The notes beneath the pieces are model-generated. The model made no database searches, was not told the origin of the DNA, and saw only the letters and a program-made list of their open reading frames with translations. Positions 6,219-6,445 of a stretch of 6,445 nt of DNA are shown here, piece by piece; position 1 is the stretch's first letter; every line of letters begins with the position of its first letter. This DNA comes from Desulfuromonadales bacterium (GTDB lineage Bacteria > Desulfobacterota > Desulfuromonadia > Desulfuromonadales > BM103). A program made the translations under genes and the position numbers. Location of the stretch: assembly GCA_030640215.1 (NCBI GenBank), contig DAOWJU010000001.1, forward strand, positions 1 through 6,445. The letters are read 5' to 3'.

Positions 6219-6222
6219 GCGT

Positions 6223-6230
6223 ACCTCCTT
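6223..6230 (-). promoter_or_regulatory. Perfect Shine-Dalgarno sequence of mvhD
   Basis: AAGGAGGT on the minus strand matches the 16S anti-Shine-Dalgarno exactly. Its AAGGAGG core ends 5 nt before the ATG at 6218. It decides the start: the internal ATG at 6089 has no such site, so translation begins upstream of the TGA and has to read through it. Confidence 0.85.
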
Positions 6231-6277
6231 CCTTGCAACCTGTTCATTGATAATGCAACAAGCGGTTAAGATAACTT

Positions 6278-6445
6278 TTATTTCATTCCACAACAAATTT
6301 TTGAGGAGGCAGGAAACGCCTCGTCAATCTGGGCGAAGATTTCGTCATCGGTATAGTGTTTCAGATAAATAGCCGCAGTCGGACACTTGGCGTTACAGAG
6401 GCCATCGCCTTTACAGAGGACCGGGTTCACCTTGGCCTTTTTGCC
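6278..6445 (-). CDS. hdrA: HdrA-like protein, C-terminal end (cut by window edge)
   Basis: Only the last 55 residues lie in the window. They read GKKAKVNPVL, then a ferredoxin-like site C-K-G-D-G-L-C-N-A-K-C-P, then TAAIYLKHYTDDEIFAQIDEAF and a tail ending K-I-C-C-G-M-K. This is the pattern of the C-terminal ferredoxin domain of HdrA, the FAD-containing subunit of heterodisulfide-reductase-type complexes that splits or merges electron pairs. The position just before mvhD supports it, because MvhD docks on HdrA. The second cysteine of the usual C-x2-C-x2-C-x3-C set is an aspartate, leaving three cysteines. The stop at 6278-6280 is followed by 59 nt with no hairpin terminator before mvhD, so the two are likely co-transcribed. 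Another HdrA-related protein such as QmoA or QmoB is possible, but less likely given the neighbour. Confidence 0.75.
   Translation of the reverse strand, partial: GKKAKVNPVLCKGDGLCNAKCPTAAIYLKHYTDDEIFAQIDEAFPASSKICCGMK

Overview
The window reads as a chromosomal piece of a strictly anaerobic bacterium, most likely a sulfate reducer, syntroph or relative in the Desulfobacterota (Deltaproteobacteria). The reasons are the HdrA/MvhD pairing next to NuoE/NuoF-type flavin modules, an in-frame UGA that fits selenocysteine, an fdhD gene, and a C5/G5-rich hairpin repeat. This taxonomic call is inference. Every gene I can support is on the minus strand, so transcription runs from position 6445 towards 1.

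Region A (6445 to 2423) is a compact redox operon. It holds the C-terminal end of an HdrA-like flavoprotein, an MvhD/FlpD-type [2Fe-2S] subunit, a NuoE-like subunit, a NuoF-like subunit and a small three-cluster ferredoxin-like subunit resembling the N-terminus of NuoG or HoxU. Gaps between the last four genes are 3 to 19 nt. The central result is that mvhD is not the 212-residue frame that starts at 6089. It runs uninterrupted from an ATG with a perfect Shine-Dalgarno sequence at 6218, through a TGA at 6162-6164, to 5451. The TGA replaces a conserved cysteine of the FlpD family (C-T-W-U), and a small hairpin follows at the spacing expected for a bacterial SECIS element.

Region B (2422 to 2330) is filled by an inverted pair of G/C-rich hairpins. 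Region C (2329 to 1553) is fdhD, the sulfurtransferase that activates formate dehydrogenases. It suggests that the catalytic partner of the redox module is a molybdenum or tungsten formate dehydrogenase encoded outside the window.

Region D (1442 to 1) is a second set: a 54-residue ribbon-helix-helix protein, a MoxR/CoxD-type AAA+ ATPase, and the N-terminal 124 residues of a DUF4213/DUF364-type protein cut by the window edge.

Working model (inference): NuoE, NuoF and the small ferredoxin subunit exchange electrons with NAD(H), and MvhD passes electrons to the flavin of HdrA, which can bifurcate or confurcate them. A formate dehydrogenase matured by FdhD supplies or receives the electrons. The MoxR ATPase may help assemble a metal-cofactor enzyme. 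There are no convincing plus-strand genes, RNA genes, CRISPR arrays or transposases.
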